Shown here: positions 15,809 through 23,910 of the stretch, one piece after another
Position numbering within the stretch: the first letter of the stretch is position 1
Layout of the letters: each line of letters opens with the position of its first letter
Assembly (NCBI RefSeq): GCF_001894865.1
Contig: NZ_BCXA01000045.1
Coordinates: 1 to 58,898, forward strand
Direction: 5' to 3'
Source: Rhodococcus maanshanensis NBRC 100610
Lineage (GTDB): Bacteria; Actinomycetota; Actinomycetes; Mycobacteriales; Mycobacteriaceae
DNA length: 58,898 bases
The notes under the pieces: model-generated
What the model saw: the letters and a program-made list of their open reading frames with translations, nothing else
Database searches by the model: none
What the model was told of the DNA's origin: nothing
Translations under genes and position numbers: made by a program

Positions 15809-16159
15809 TCACCCGGTGACGCGCTCCCTGGTGCTCGAGCCGTCGATCGGCAGGCCGGCGGACTCCCAGTCCGCGATGCCCTCCCGGTACTTGCGCACAT
15901 CCGTGTACCCGAGCGCGCGGAGCCGGTCGGCCACGATCTCGCTGTTGCGGCACGAGATGTTCGCGCAGTAGGTCACGATTGCCGCGTCTCGGTCCGGAAG
16001 GACTTGCGGTGCCATCGATTCCACGTCGGCCTCGACGAGGTTCAGTGCGCCGCGGATGTGTGCCTTGTCGTAGTAATCGGCGGGGAGCGTGTCGAGGAGC
16101 ACCACGGAGTCGGTGCGGAGCGCGGCGGCCAGTTCGTCGCGCGTGATCAGCTCGGTCAT
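15809..16159 (-). CDS. Single-domain rhodanese-like protein
   Basis: A 116-residue rhodanese fold. LLDTLPADYYDKAHIRGALNL is the common CDC25/rhodanese front half, and VTYCANISCRNSEIVADRLRALGY holds the active-site Cys loop with a second Cys four residues on, before an Arg. The terminal GIADWESAGLPI is typical. The ATG at 16159 follows GGAAGG. Such proteins carry persulfide sulfur or sense oxidation. It is divergent from a MarR regulator and shares a large palindromic operator with it, so it is probably the target of that repressor. Confidence 0.88.
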   Translation of the reverse strand: MTELITRDELAAALRTDSVVLLDTLPADYYDKAHIRGALNLVEADVESMAPQVLPDRDAAIVTYCANISCRNSEIVADRLRALGYTDVRKYREGIADWESAGLPIDGSSTRERVTG

Positions 16160-16192
16160 CGTGTCACCTTCCATCGGGTCGCCGCACTCATG

Positions 16193-16235
16193 TGCGTGCG
16201 TACGCACATTTAATATCAATGTGCGTACGCACGCA
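16193..16235. promoter_or_regulatory. Divergent promoter region with perfect 18-bp inverted repeat, MarR operator
   Basis: The arms 16193-16210 and 16218-16235 are exact reverse complements around a 7-base AT-rich centre. Each arm itself contains the palindrome GTGCGTACGCAC, at 16196-16207 and 16221-16232, with centres 25 bp apart. A rhodanese promoter on the minus strand (TTGCGT at 16231-16236, 17-bp spacer, TTAAAT at 16208-16213) lies wholly within it. The likely MarR -10, TAGACT (16256-16261), lies just to the right, with its -35 region at the right arm edge. Two repressor dimers could bind and shut both promoters. Confidence 0.82.
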
Positions 16236-16267
16236 ACTGATGGGGTGGATCCGGTTAGACTGCCCCG

Positions 16268-16759
16268 GTGGCAGCGACACGGAGTTCCAGGAGACGTCAC
16301 CTGGAGACGAGCGCGTGGGGCGCGCTCCTGCAGGTCCATGCGCAGCTGGTTCCCGAGCTCGACGGTGACCTGAAGCGCACGACGGGCCTGCCGCTGGCCT
16401 GGTACGACGTGCTGCTCGAACTCTCGGGAGCGGGCGACACCCCGCTGCGCATGAGCGACCTCGGGGAGCGTGTGGTGCTCAGCCGCACCCGGGTCAGTCG
16501 CCTGGTCGCCGAGATGGAGACCCATGGGCTCGTGCAGCGGGGCGCGAACCCCGACGATCGCCGGTCGGCCTTCGTCACGATCACCGATGCGGGCAGGCGC
16601 CGATACCGTGAGGCAGCGCCGATCTACCTGCGCGGCATCGCGGAGCGCTTCGCGGACCGGCTGGCCGACGAGGAGCTCACCGCGATCACGGCGGCGTTGC
16701 AGAGGGTGCTCGAGCCGGCCGACGACAGCGGCGACCGAGCGGGGATCCGTCCGGCCTGA
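16268..16759 (+). CDS. MarR-family transcriptional regulator
   Basis: A 163-residue winged-helix protein. The recognition region is MSDLGERVVLSRTRVSRLVAEMETHGLVQRG followed by the MarR wing NPDDRRSAFVTITDAGRRRYREA. Flanking helices should form the dimer interface. The start is a GTG at 16268, 6 bp after TAGACT, so the mRNA is likely leaderless. The protein contains no cysteine, so despite the neighbouring rhodanese it cannot sense oxidants by a Cys switch. A phenolic or other small ligand is more likely. It probably represses itself and the rhodanese through the shared operator. Confidence 0.9.
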   Translation: MAATRSSRRRHLETSAWGALLQVHAQLVPELDGDLKRTTGLPLAWYDVLLELSGAGDTPLRMSDLGERVVLSRTRVSRLVAEMETHGLVQRGANPDDRRSAFVTITDAGRRRYREAAPIYLRGIAERFADRLADEELTAITAALQRVLEPADDSGDRAGIRPA

Positions 16760-16781
16760 CCGTCGGCGAGGGCCGAGCCGG

Positions 16782-16814
16782 CGGTCGCGGCGTCACCGGT
16801 GGACGCCGCGACCG
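16782..16814. terminator. Bidirectional hairpin terminator
   Basis: A perfect 13-bp stem, CGGTCGCGGCGTC (16782-16794) with GACGCCGCGACCG (16802-16814), and a 7-base loop lies between the convergent MarR and sulfotransferase genes. It has no U-run, as is common for actinobacterial terminators. Confidence 0.65.
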
Positions 16815-16824
16815 TCACTCCGGG

Positions 16825-17961
16825 TCAGGCGCCGAAGCGCTCCTCGACCTCGGCGGCGGTGAGCCCGAACTCCTCGAGGGTGTACTTGTGTGCGGGCCGC
16901 CGGTCACCGGACCGGCTCTCCTCGTGCATCGCCTCCATGGCCTGCTGTGCCTGCGTGGTCAGCGGGATGTCGAAGCGGGAGTAGATCCCCTCAACGGTGC
17001 CGAGCGGATCGGCGACGAAGTCCTGGTATTCGACGTCGATGAACTGGGCCGGATCGTGTTTGGCCCGTGCGGCGTTGAACTGCTCGAGGCCGCGTGCCCA
17101 CAGCTCGAGCTGGCTGCGCCCGATCACCTCGCCCTTGAACTTGTTCGACCAGCCGTCGGTGGCCTGCTCGGCCAGGCTGCACACGGACGGGATGATCGTG
17201 GTCGGCGGGCGGTGGGTCTGGATGATGAGCGCGTCCGGGTACACCGTGAGCAGTTCGTCGAGCGCGAACAGGTGGCTCGGGTTCTTCAGCACCCACCGGC
17301 GGTCCTGATCCGGAAGGCCGATCAGCTGCAGGTTCTTCTTGTGTCGCGCATAGGCATTGGTCCAGTCCTGCCCCTCGAGCCACTTCGAGTAGGTCGGCAG
17401 GTTGGCCAGGCACTCGTAGGACACCGACTTGAAGGTCTGGCGCAGCAGCTGCCAGCACTCCTCGACCTCGCCCGCCGACATGTAGTGCACGCCCATGAAC
17501 TCGGGGTGCTCGATGTGGTGCTTGCTGAACTGGGCCTCGATGCCCTGGAAGACCGGGTTCGACTCCCAGCTCTCGCGCGGCGGTCGTGGCTGCGGCATCT
17601 CGGTCAGCCACATCTCCAGGCCCTGGTGGGCGGGATCGACGGTGAGCAGCCGGTGCAGCGCGGTGGTGCCGGTCCTGGGCAGTCCGGTCACGAAGATCGG
17701 CCGCTCGATCGGCACGTCGGCATGCTCGGGGTGCTGCTTCCACGCTGCCTCGCTGAGCAGTCGCGCGACCAGGGCGCCGCGCAGGAAGACCCGAGAGATC
17801 TTGCTGCCGAACGGCGTCAGGTCCTCGTCGCCTGCGTAGGAGTCGAGCAGGACGCCGAGCGCCTCGGTGTAGTCATCGGTGCCGAAGTCGGTCATGCCGG
17901 TCATCCGGGTGGCGGAGGCGTGCAGGTCCTCGACGGTGCCGACGGTGGTGCGTTCAGTCAT
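16825..17961 (-). CDS. PAPS-dependent sulfotransferase family protein
   Basis: A 378-residue cytoplasmic sulfotransferase of the bacterial Sulfotransferase_3-like type. The 5'-phosphosulfate-binding loop is GLPRTGTT at residues 93-100. A downstream block with VLKNPSHLFALDELLTVYPDALIIQTHRPP matches the strand and 3'-phosphate-binding Arg region. It transfers sulfate from PAPS to a hydroxyl of an unknown acceptor. The neighbouring cysD, cysNC and cysQ would supply PAPS and remove PAP, which supports the call. It is the last gene of a minus-strand operon with an SDR and a DUF1214 protein, driven by a promoter next to the IclR gene. Lipid or terpenoid/steroid alcohols are plausible substrates. 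Confidence 0.85.
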   Translation of the reverse strand: MTERTTVGTVEDLHASATRMTGMTDFGTDDYTEALGVLLDSYAGDEDLTPFGSKISRVFLRGALVARLLSEAAWKQHPEHADVPIERPIFVTGLPRTGTTALHRLLTVDPAHQGLEMWLTEMPQPRPPRESWESNPVFQGIEAQFSKHHIEHPEFMGVHYMSAGEVEECWQLLRQTFKSVSYECLANLPTYSKWLEGQDWTNAYARHKKNLQLIGLPDQDRRWVLKNPSHLFALDELLTVYPDALIIQTHRPPTTIIPSVCSLAEQATDGWSNKFKGEVIGRSQLELWARGLEQFNAARAKHDPAQFIDVEYQDFVADPLGTVEGIYSRFDIPLTTQAQQAMEAMHEESRSGDRRPAHKYTLEEFGLTAAEVEERFGA

Positions 17962-18006
17962 GTGGTGCCTTCTCTGTGTTGTCCGGTCGTTCCGCGGGCT
18001 GCGCTC

Positions 18007-18789
18007 CTAGTGGTGGAACTCGCCGCAGTTGACGTCGAGGCACTGGCCGGTGATGGCGCTGGCCATCGAGGAGGCCAGGAAGATCACCGCGTCGGCGATC
18101 TCCTCCGTCTCCGGCAGCCTCTTGAGGTCGGTGGCCGCCGCGGTGTGCTCGTAGATCTGCTCGACGGTGATCCCGAACTTCTTCGCCTGGTGCTCGAAGT
18201 ACTGCTTGAGGGTGTCGCCCCAGATGTAGCCGGGCGCGACCGAGTTGATCCGGATTCCCTTGGGGCCCAGCTCGGTGGCGAGCGACTGCGACATCGCCAG
18301 GAGGGCGGCCTTGGCCATCTTGTAGCTGCCGTAGCGCTCCTGCGAGTGGCGCAGCACCATCGAGTTGATGTTCACCACCGCGCCCTTGCTCTCCTCGAGG
18401 GCGGGGGTGAACAGCTGCGTCAGCCGCAGCGCCCCGAGCACGGTCAGCTCGATGCTGTCGCGGATGTGCTGGTAGTCGGTGCGCGCGAGCGGCTTCATCG
18501 ACGGGATCGAGAACGCGTTGTTCACCAGGACGTCCACCCGGCCGTAGGCCTCGACGCTGGCGGCGACCAGGTTCTCGGCCGAGGCCTGGTCGGTGATGTC
18601 GGTGGACACCGTCACCGCGCGCCTGCCGAGGTCGGTGACCTCCTTGGCCACCTCGTCGAGCCGGGACTGGGTGCGGGCGGCCAGTACCAGGTCGGCCCCG
18701 GCGGCTGCGGCCTGCAGCGCGAGGGTCCGGCCGAGCGCGGGTCCGACACCCGAGATCACAACGACTTTGTCCTGCAAGAGATTTGTCAT
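18007..18789 (-). CDS. Short-chain dehydrogenase/reductase (SDR)
   Basis: A 260-residue SDR. The cofactor motif is modified: VVVISGVGPALGR instead of the common GxxxGIG. NNAFSIPS replaces NNAG, and the catalytic set is a Ser in NINSM with YGSYKMAK as YxxxK. IRINSVAPGYIWG and ITGQCLDVNCGEFHH complete the family pattern. It lies between the sulfotransferase and the DUF1214 gene, 7 bp from the latter, and is probably co-transcribed. It likely oxidises or reduces an alcohol/ketone in the same pathway that uses sulfation. Confidence 0.88.
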   Translation of the reverse strand: MTNLLQDKVVVISGVGPALGRTLALQAAAAGADLVLAARTQSRLDEVAKEVTDLGRRAVTVSTDITDQASAENLVAASVEAYGRVDVLVNNAFSIPSMKPLARTDYQHIRDSIELTVLGALRLTQLFTPALEESKGAVVNINSMVLRHSQERYGSYKMAKAALLAMSQSLATELGPKGIRINSVAPGYIWGDTLKQYFEHQAKKFGITVEQIYEHTAAATDLKRLPETEEIADAVIFLASSMASAITGQCLDVNCGEFHH

Positions 18790-18796
18790 GGTCGTA

Positions 18797-19963
18797 CTAC
18801 CCCAGCATCCGGTTGGCGACGGCGGCCTGGCGCGCCGCGATGCGGGCGGTCCAGTCCTCCGGCGTGATCTTGTTCTGTTCGTGGAACGGCAGCTTCGACG
18901 CGACCTCGTCCAGGCTCACCACCTCGACCGTCGGCCCGTCGGCAGGCGTGTACTCCCTGGAGGTGCGCTGCCAGCGGAACTGCAGGTACCCGCGGGGGTG
19001 TCCGACCGTCTCGATCCAGTTCGTGACGCCGGGATTGCGCTCGCTGACCACCATCCGGATCATGCCGTCGGGATCGACCTGGGCCTGGCCGTTGTTCAGC
19101 GACGTCTGGTGTCCGGTGTAGTCCAGCGAGATGTACCAGAGGCTGCCGAGCTGGAAACCCTGGTACGGCGCATCGGATTTCGGGACGGTGATGATCATCG
19201 CCTGGTCGTCGGCGAGCTCGTAGTGGCCGACGGACGAGTACTGGGTGGCCAGGCCGCCCGGGGTCAGTCGCGGCTCGGTCATCGTGTTCACGGGGAGCTT
19301 GAGGTAGAACCACTCGGGGAACTGCAGCCACGTCTTGACCCGGCTGACCAGGGCCTTGCCCGCCCTGGTGAAGCGCTTCGCGGTCTCCTCTCGGGTGAGG
19401 GCGTCGCCGGGCACCCCGATCCGGTCCACGCGGTCGATCCGGATGGTGCCGCGCTGCTGGCTCCAGTCGCTGTAGACCTCGCGGACGACCAGCTGAGAGG
19501 AGTCCGGCGCGAGGGTGAAGTGGTTGATGCGGCCGTCCGCCGGGCCGGGCCCGAAGGTGGCCACGAACGAACCGTCCTCCTCGATGTGGAGCTCGCGGTC
19601 GTCGAAGGCGGTCACGCTGCCCGGCACGTTGGAGTTGGTGTAGTTGCCGCTGAGCACCTGGAAGCTCAGATCGGCTGTGGTCCCGCGCTTGCCGGTGACG
19701 ACGTATTCCGCGTCGCCGTTGATCCGGGCGCCGAAGTAGAGGGTGTCCGGGTTGTCGAGGCCCATCTTCATGTACGGGCCGGTGCCCTGAATGAAGGTGG
19801 GGTGCGTCTTCTCGGTGGCCCATGCGGCGTGCACGGTGGCCAGGATGCCGCCCGCGAGGTACTGGTAGCCCTCGAGCAGGTCCTGTTCGGACCGGATGTG
19901 TGGGGCGGCCTCGACCAGCTTCTCGGCCTCGGCGATGGCCTCGGCCAGGGGTTCTGTCAGCAC
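18797..19963 (-). CDS. DUF1214 domain-containing protein
   Basis: A 388-residue soluble protein. Its C-terminal part (LNNGQAQVDPDGMIRMVVSERNPGVTNWIETVGHPRGYLQFRWQR, split here by its motifs DPDG, NPGVTNWIE and GHPRG) matches the DUF1214 family, whose biochemical function is unknown. The N-terminal part is mixed alpha/beta with no signal peptide or membrane helix. The GTG at 19963 follows a GGAG. It is the first gene of the operon containing the SDR and the sulfotransferase. Proteins of this family often accompany lipid or steroid degradation genes in mycolata. The role is otherwise open. Confidence 0.7.
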   Translation of the reverse strand: MLTEPLAEAIAEAEKLVEAAPHIRSEQDLLEGYQYLAGGILATVHAAWATEKTHPTFIQGTGPYMKMGLDNPDTLYFGARINGDAEYVVTGKRGTTADLSFQVLSGNYTNSNVPGSVTAFDDRELHIEEDGSFVATFGPGPADGRINHFTLAPDSSQLVVREVYSDWSQQRGTIRIDRVDRIGVPGDALTREETAKRFTRAGKALVSRVKTWLQFPEWFYLKLPVNTMTEPRLTPGGLATQYSSVGHYELADDQAMIITVPKSDAPYQGFQLGSLWYISLDYTGHQTSLNNGQAQVDPDGMIRMVVSERNPGVTNWIETVGHPRGYLQFRWQRTSREYTPADGPTVEVVSLDEVASKLPFHEQNKITPEDWTARIAARQAAVANRMLG

Positions 19964-19984
19964 TCCCGCTCCTCGCGTTCAAGT

Positions 19985-20000
19985 GGTACAAATATGTACC
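19985..20000. promoter_or_regulatory. Palindrome B1 in the leader of the DUF1214 operon
   Basis: GGTACAAATATGTACC is an inverted repeat with 6-bp arms. Almost the same sequence recurs at 21071-21086 in the cysD leader. Both lie roughly 20-35 bp after the predicted transcription start and before the start codon. It may bind a second regulator as DNA, or form a short RNA hairpin. Confidence 0.65.
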
Positions 20001-20025
20001 TAGGTGGTAGACCGGTGATGGTCCG

Positions 20026-20055
20026 ACAATAGAACGTGTTCTAAGGAGTGGTCAA
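20026..20055 (-). promoter_or_regulatory. Promoter of the DUF1214-SDR-sulfotransferase operon with operator A1
   Basis: On the minus strand, TTGACC (20050-20055) and TATTGT (20026-20031) are 18 bp apart. The operator TAGAAC-N2-GTTCTA (20030-20043) fills most of the spacer and touches the -10. The -35 overlaps the start codon of the divergent IclR gene. The same arrangement is found before cysD. Confidence 0.72.
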
Positions 20056-21026
20056 TGGCTGAAGAGCAGGACACCGTCGCCGGGCGCCGATCGCCCCCGA
20101 CCGAGCGGGTGGTGCAGGTGCTCGACTACCTGGTGGCCCGCCAGGATCAGCGGTTCGGCCTGTCCGAGCTGGCCCGCGCGCTCTCGATCAGCAAGCCGAC
20201 CTGCCTCGGGATCCTCTCCGCGCTGGTCGCCGGCGGGTATCTCACCCGTGATCCGGCGTCGAAGACCTACGGGCTCGGGCCCGCACTGATCGCGGCAGGG
20301 CGGGCGGCGCAGCGTGGCTTCGCGGTCGGCCCGATCGCGCGCACCCACCTCGACCGGCTCGCCGCCGAGTTCGGGTCGGTGTGCACGGCGTCCGCGGTGG
20401 TGGGCGACCGAATCATGATCCTCGAGGTGGCCACCCCTTCCGGCATGAAGGGCGGGCGGACCGCCGTCAAGGTGGGTCAGGCGTACCCGTTCGCGCCCCC
20501 GGTTGGGCTCATGTACGTGCTGTGGAGCGCCGACCACGACCTGGAGGCGTGGCTGCGTCGCGAACCGACGCTGCCGGTGGTGCTCGACCGCGACCTGTTG
20601 CGCGAGGTCGTCGAGGACTGCCGGGACGCGGGCTATCTCGTCGAGCGGTTGACCCCGATGGGGCGCAGGCTCTTCTCGCTCATGCAGGGCGTCGCCGGGC
20701 ACGACCTGCCGTCCGAGATCCGCGAACTGCTCGGCGAGATGGTCTCGAGCCTGGGGGAGCGGGTGTATCTGGGGCGTGAGCTGGCCGCCGACGCCGAGTA
20801 TCCGGTGAGCCTGATCGCCGCGCCCGCCTACGACGCCGACGGGCATCAGTCGCTGGTCCTGACCCTGGACGTGGGCTCGTCGATCAGCGGCGCCGAGGTC
20901 GAACGGCGCGGGAAGGCCCTCGCGGCTGCGGCCGACGCGGTGACGGCGGAGGTGGGCGGGCGGTGGCCGGACCGACGCGGCGATCCGGGTTCGTCGTCGA
21001 TCGGTGGAGGGATTGACCCGACCTAG
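20055..21026 (+). CDS. IclR-family transcriptional regulator
   Basis: A 323-residue regulator. The N-terminal winged helix is clear (PTERVVQVLDYLVARQDQRFGLSELARALSISKPTCLGILSALVAGGYLTRDPASKTYGLG, by its motifs LSELARALSISK and GGYLTRD). The ligand-binding IclR domain follows. The ATG at 20055 follows AAGGAG. The gene sits between two near-identical promoters that face away from it, each covered by TAGAAC-N2-GTTCTA. The TAG stop of this gene is the first part of the second operator. I infer it controls both the sulfotransferase operon and cysDNC, as well as itself. The effector is unknown. Confidence 0.88.
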   Translation: MAEEQDTVAGRRSPPTERVVQVLDYLVARQDQRFGLSELARALSISKPTCLGILSALVAGGYLTRDPASKTYGLGPALIAAGRAAQRGFAVGPIARTHLDRLAAEFGSVCTASAVVGDRIMILEVATPSGMKGGRTAVKVGQAYPFAPPVGLMYVLWSADHDLEAWLRREPTLPVVLDRDLLREVVEDCRDAGYLVERLTPMGRRLFSLMQGVAGHDLPSEIRELLGEMVSSLGERVYLGRELAADAEYPVSLIAAPAYDADGHQSLVLTLDVGSSISGAEVERRGKALAAAADAVTAEVGGRWPDRRGDPGSSSIGGGIDPT

Positions 21027-21041
21027 AACGCGTTCTATTGT
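21013..21041 (+). promoter_or_regulatory. Promoter of cysDNC with operator A2
   Basis: TTGACC (21013-21018), a 17-bp spacer and TATTGT (21036-21041) form a strong promoter inside the 3' end of the IclR gene. TAGAACGCGTTCTA (21024-21037), a perfect 14-bp palindrome, overlaps the spacer and the -10. From TAGAAC through CGG it matches operator A1 at 20 of 21 positions. Confidence 0.75.
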
Positions 21042-21070
21042 CGGCTCAGACTTCAAATTCGAACCGCCCC

Positions 21071-21086
21071 GGTACAAAAATGTACC
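21071..21086. promoter_or_regulatory. Palindrome B2 in the cysD leader
   Basis: GGTACAAAAATGTACC is the partner of the motif at 19985-20000. Its centre lies 48 bp from that of operator A2 (44 bp in the other promoter). It is in the transcribed leader, 35 bp before the cysD ATG. Confidence 0.65.
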
Positions 21087-21121
21087 GATGGCTCGGACCC
21101 CGATCAGTCGAGGAGCCGCAC

Positions 21122-22048
21122 ATGACAACCCGACATGCCCCACCCGCCTACGAGCTGTCCCATCTGGGCGCGCTCGAGGCGGAAGCGGTGCACATCTTCC
21201 GCGAGGTGGCCGCCACCTTCGAGCGCCCCGTCCTGCTGTTCTCCGGCGGCAAGGACTCGGTGGTGATGCTGCACGTCGCCGCCAAGGCGTTCTGGCCCGC
21301 GCCGCTGCCGTTCGCGGTGATGCACGTCGACACCGGCCACAACTTCGACGAGGTGATCGAGTTCCGGGACCGCGTGGTCGAGGAGTTCGGCCTCCGTCTC
21401 GTGGTCGCGCGGGTGCAGGACGACATCGACGCGGGCCGCGTCGCCGAGGAGCAGGGGCCGCGGGCCAGCCGCAACCGGCTGCAGACCGCCGCGCTGTTGC
21501 GTGGCATCCGCGACAACGAGTTCGATGCCGTCTTCGGTGGGGCCCGTCGCGACGAGGAGAAGGCTCGCGCGAAGGAGCGGGTGTTCAGCTTCCGCGACGA
21601 GTTCGGGCAGTGGGATCCGCGCGCGCAACGACCCGAGCTGTGGAACCTCTACAACGGCAGGCACCGCAAGGGCGAGCACATCCGGGTGTTCCCGCTGTCG
21701 AACTGGACCGAACTCGACATCTGGCAGTACATCCTCGAGGAGGAGATCGAGCTCCCCGCCATCTATTACGCACACCGCCGCCGGGTGGTGCCGCGCGATG
21801 GGATGTTGCTGGCGCACACCAGGTTCCTGACTTTGCTCCCGGGCGAGGAGCCGTACGAGGAGCTCGTCCGGTTCCGGACCGTCGGCGACGCCACCTGCAC
21901 CGGCTGCGTGGAGTCCTCGGCGGCCACCGCGGCCGAGGTCGTCACCGAGGTGGCGGCCAGTCGCATCACCGAGCGCGGGGCCACCCGCGCCGACGACCGG
22001 ATCTCCGAGGCCGGGATGGAAGATCGCAAGAAGGAGGGGTACTTCTGA
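21122..22048 (+). CDS. cysD: Sulfate adenylyltransferase subunit 2
   Basis: A 308-residue ATP sulfurylase small subunit. The PP-loop SGGKDS is at residues 41-46, followed by HVDTGHNFDEVIEFRD and the characteristic GGARRDEEKARAKERVFSFRD. The late WTELDIWQYI and CTGCVESSAAT are also typical. With CysN it makes adenosine 5'-phosphosulfate from sulfate and ATP. The ATG at 21122 follows a GAGGAG. The TGA overlaps the cysNC ATG by one base, so the two are coupled. The association with a sulfotransferase operon under the same operator pattern suggests the PAPS branch, rather than cysteine synthesis alone, is served. Confidence 0.96.
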   Translation: MTTRHAPPAYELSHLGALEAEAVHIFREVAATFERPVLLFSGGKDSVVMLHVAAKAFWPAPLPFAVMHVDTGHNFDEVIEFRDRVVEEFGLRLVVARVQDDIDAGRVAEEQGPRASRNRLQTAALLRGIRDNEFDAVFGGARRDEEKARAKERVFSFRDEFGQWDPRAQRPELWNLYNGRHRKGEHIRVFPLSNWTELDIWQYILEEEIELPAIYYAHRRRVVPRDGMLLAHTRFLTLLPGEEPYEELVRFRTVGDATCTGCVESSAATAAEVVTEVAASRITERGATRADDRISEAGMEDRKKEGYF

Positions 22049-23910
22049 TGTCGCAGTCCCACCACGCCCTGCAGCTGCTCCGCGTCGCCACCGCGGGCAG
22101 CGTCGACGACGGGAAGTCGACGCTGATCGGGCGGCTGCTCTACGACTCCAAGTCGATCTTCGAGGATCAGCTCGAGGCGGTCGAGCGCAGCAGCCGCGAA
22201 CGCGGCGACGAGTACGCGAACCTCGCGTTGCTCACCGACGGGCTGCGCGCCGAGCGGGAGCAGGGCATCACCATCGATGTCGCGCACCGGTACTTCGCCA
22301 CCCCGCACCGCAAGTTCATCATCGCCGACACCCCAGGTCACGAGCAGTACACCCGCAACATGGTCACCGGGGCCTCCACCGCGGACCTCGCGCTGATCCT
22401 GGTCGACGCGCGCAAGGGCGTGCTGGAGCAGACCCGCAGGCATGCCTTCCTGTCCACCCTGCTCGGGATCCCGCACCTGGTGCTGTGCGTGAACAAGATG
22501 GACCTGGTGGACTGGTCGCAGGAGCGCTTCGAGGAGATCAAGGAGGAGTTCCGGCAGTTCGCGATCAAGCTCGACGTGCACGACCTGACGTTCATCCCGG
22601 TCTCCGCGCTCAAGGGCGACAACATCGTCACCCGGACCGAGAACATGCCCTGGTACGAGGGCTCGTCGCTGCTGCACCACCTCGAGGACGTGCACATCGC
22701 CTCGGACCGCAACCTCATCGACGCGCGGTTCCCTGTGCAGTACGTGATCCGGCCACAGCGCCAGACCGACGCCGAGCTGCACGATTTCCGCGGCTACGCC
22801 GGCACCGTCGCCAGCGGCGTCTTCAAGCCCGGCGACGAGGTCGTCGTGCTGCCGTCGGGTTTCACCTCCACGGTCGAGGCCATCTTCGGCCCCGGCGGCA
22901 CGGTGATCGAGGAGGCATTCGCGCCGTCCGCGGTGACCATCTCGCTCGCCGACAACCTGGACGTCAGCCGCGGTGACGTGCTCTGCCGGCCGAACAACCG
23001 CCCGCAGGTCGGCCAGGAGATCGACGCGATGGTCTGTTGGCTCACCGAACAGTCCTCGCTCTCCGAGAACACCCGGTACACCCTGCTGCACACCACCAAG
23101 TCCACCAAGGCGCAGGTGGTCCGGCTCGACTACCGGCTCGATGTCAACACCCTGCACCGGGACGAATCCGCGCAGTCGTTGTCGCTCAACGAGATCGGCC
23201 GGATCCAGCTCAAGACCCAGCAGCCGCTGCTGTTCGACCCGTACCGTCGCAGTCGGGTGACCGGCAGCTTCATCCTGGTGGACGAGTCGACCGGGAACAC
23301 CGTCGCGGCAGGCATGATCCTCGGGCCGACGCTCAAGGAGTCGAAGGTCGTCTGGCACGCCGCGTCGGTCTCCAGGGCCGAGCGCGCCACCAAGGGTGCG
23401 ACGGTGTGGCTGACCGGGCTGTCCGCGTCCGGGAAGTCCACGGTCGCCGTCGAACTCGAGCGCAGGCTGGTGGCCTCCGGGGTGCCCGCCTACCGGCTCG
23501 ACGGGGACAATCTGCGGCACGGGCTGAACTCCGATCTGGGGTTCGGCGCCGCGGACCGGGCCGAGAACGTCCGGCGCGTCGGCGAGGTCGCCCAGTTGCT
23601 CGCCGATGCGGGGATGGTCGCTGTCGCCTCGCTGATCAGTCCCTACCGGGAGGACCGGGACCGGGTGCGGGCCCAGCACCTCGCTGCAGGCCTGCCGTTC
23701 GTCGAGGTGTTCATCGACACCCCCGTGGAGGTGTGCGAGGCGCGCGACCCGAAGGGCATGTACGCCAAGGCGCGGGCCGGGGAGATCACCGGCTTCACCG
23801 GCGTCGACGATCCGTACGAGGCCCCGACAAACGCAGAACTGGTGCTGCGCCCCGAGGACGGCGATCCCGTCGCCCAGGCCGCCACGATCATGGAGTATCT
23901 CAACCTTTAA
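22048..23910 (+). CDS. cysNC: Bifunctional sulfate adenylyltransferase subunit 1 / adenylylsulfate kinase
   Basis: A 620-residue fusion. Residues 1 to about 440 are the CysN GTPase with GSVDDGKST (G1), DTPGHEQYTRNM (G3) and NKMD (G4), plus EF-Tu-like beta domains. From about residue 450 a CysC APS kinase follows with the P-loop GLSASGKST at 457-465, YRLDGDNLRHGLNSDLGF and ISPYREDRDRVR. Together with CysD it converts sulfate to APS and then PAPS. The stop codon lies exactly at the right end of a TnpB element. The last bases of this gene and of the convergent tnpB overlap by two positions. Confidence 0.96.
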   Translation: MSQSHHALQLLRVATAGSVDDGKSTLIGRLLYDSKSIFEDQLEAVERSSRERGDEYANLALLTDGLRAEREQGITIDVAHRYFATPHRKFIIADTPGHEQYTRNMVTGASTADLALILVDARKGVLEQTRRHAFLSTLLGIPHLVLCVNKMDLVDWSQERFEEIKEEFRQFAIKLDVHDLTFIPVSALKGDNIVTRTENMPWYEGSSLLHHLEDVHIASDRNLIDARFPVQYVIRPQRQTDAELHDFRGYAGTVASGVFKPGDEVVVLPSGFTSTVEAIFGPGGTVIEEAFAPSAVTISLADNLDVSRGDVLCRPNNRPQVGQEIDAMVCWLTEQSSLSENTRYTLLHTTKSTKAQVVRLDYRLDVNTLHRDESAQSLSLNEIGRIQLKTQQPLLFDPYRRSRVTGSFILVDESTGNTVAAGMILGPTLKESKVVWHAASVSRAERATKGATVWLTGLSASGKSTVAVELERRLVASGVPAYRLDGDNLRHGLNSDLGFGAADRAENVRRVGEVAQLLADAGMVAVASLISPYREDRDRVRAQHLAAGLPFVEVFIDTPVEVCEARDPKGMYAKARAGEITGFTGVDDPYEAPTNAELVLRPEDGDPVAQAATIMEYLNL

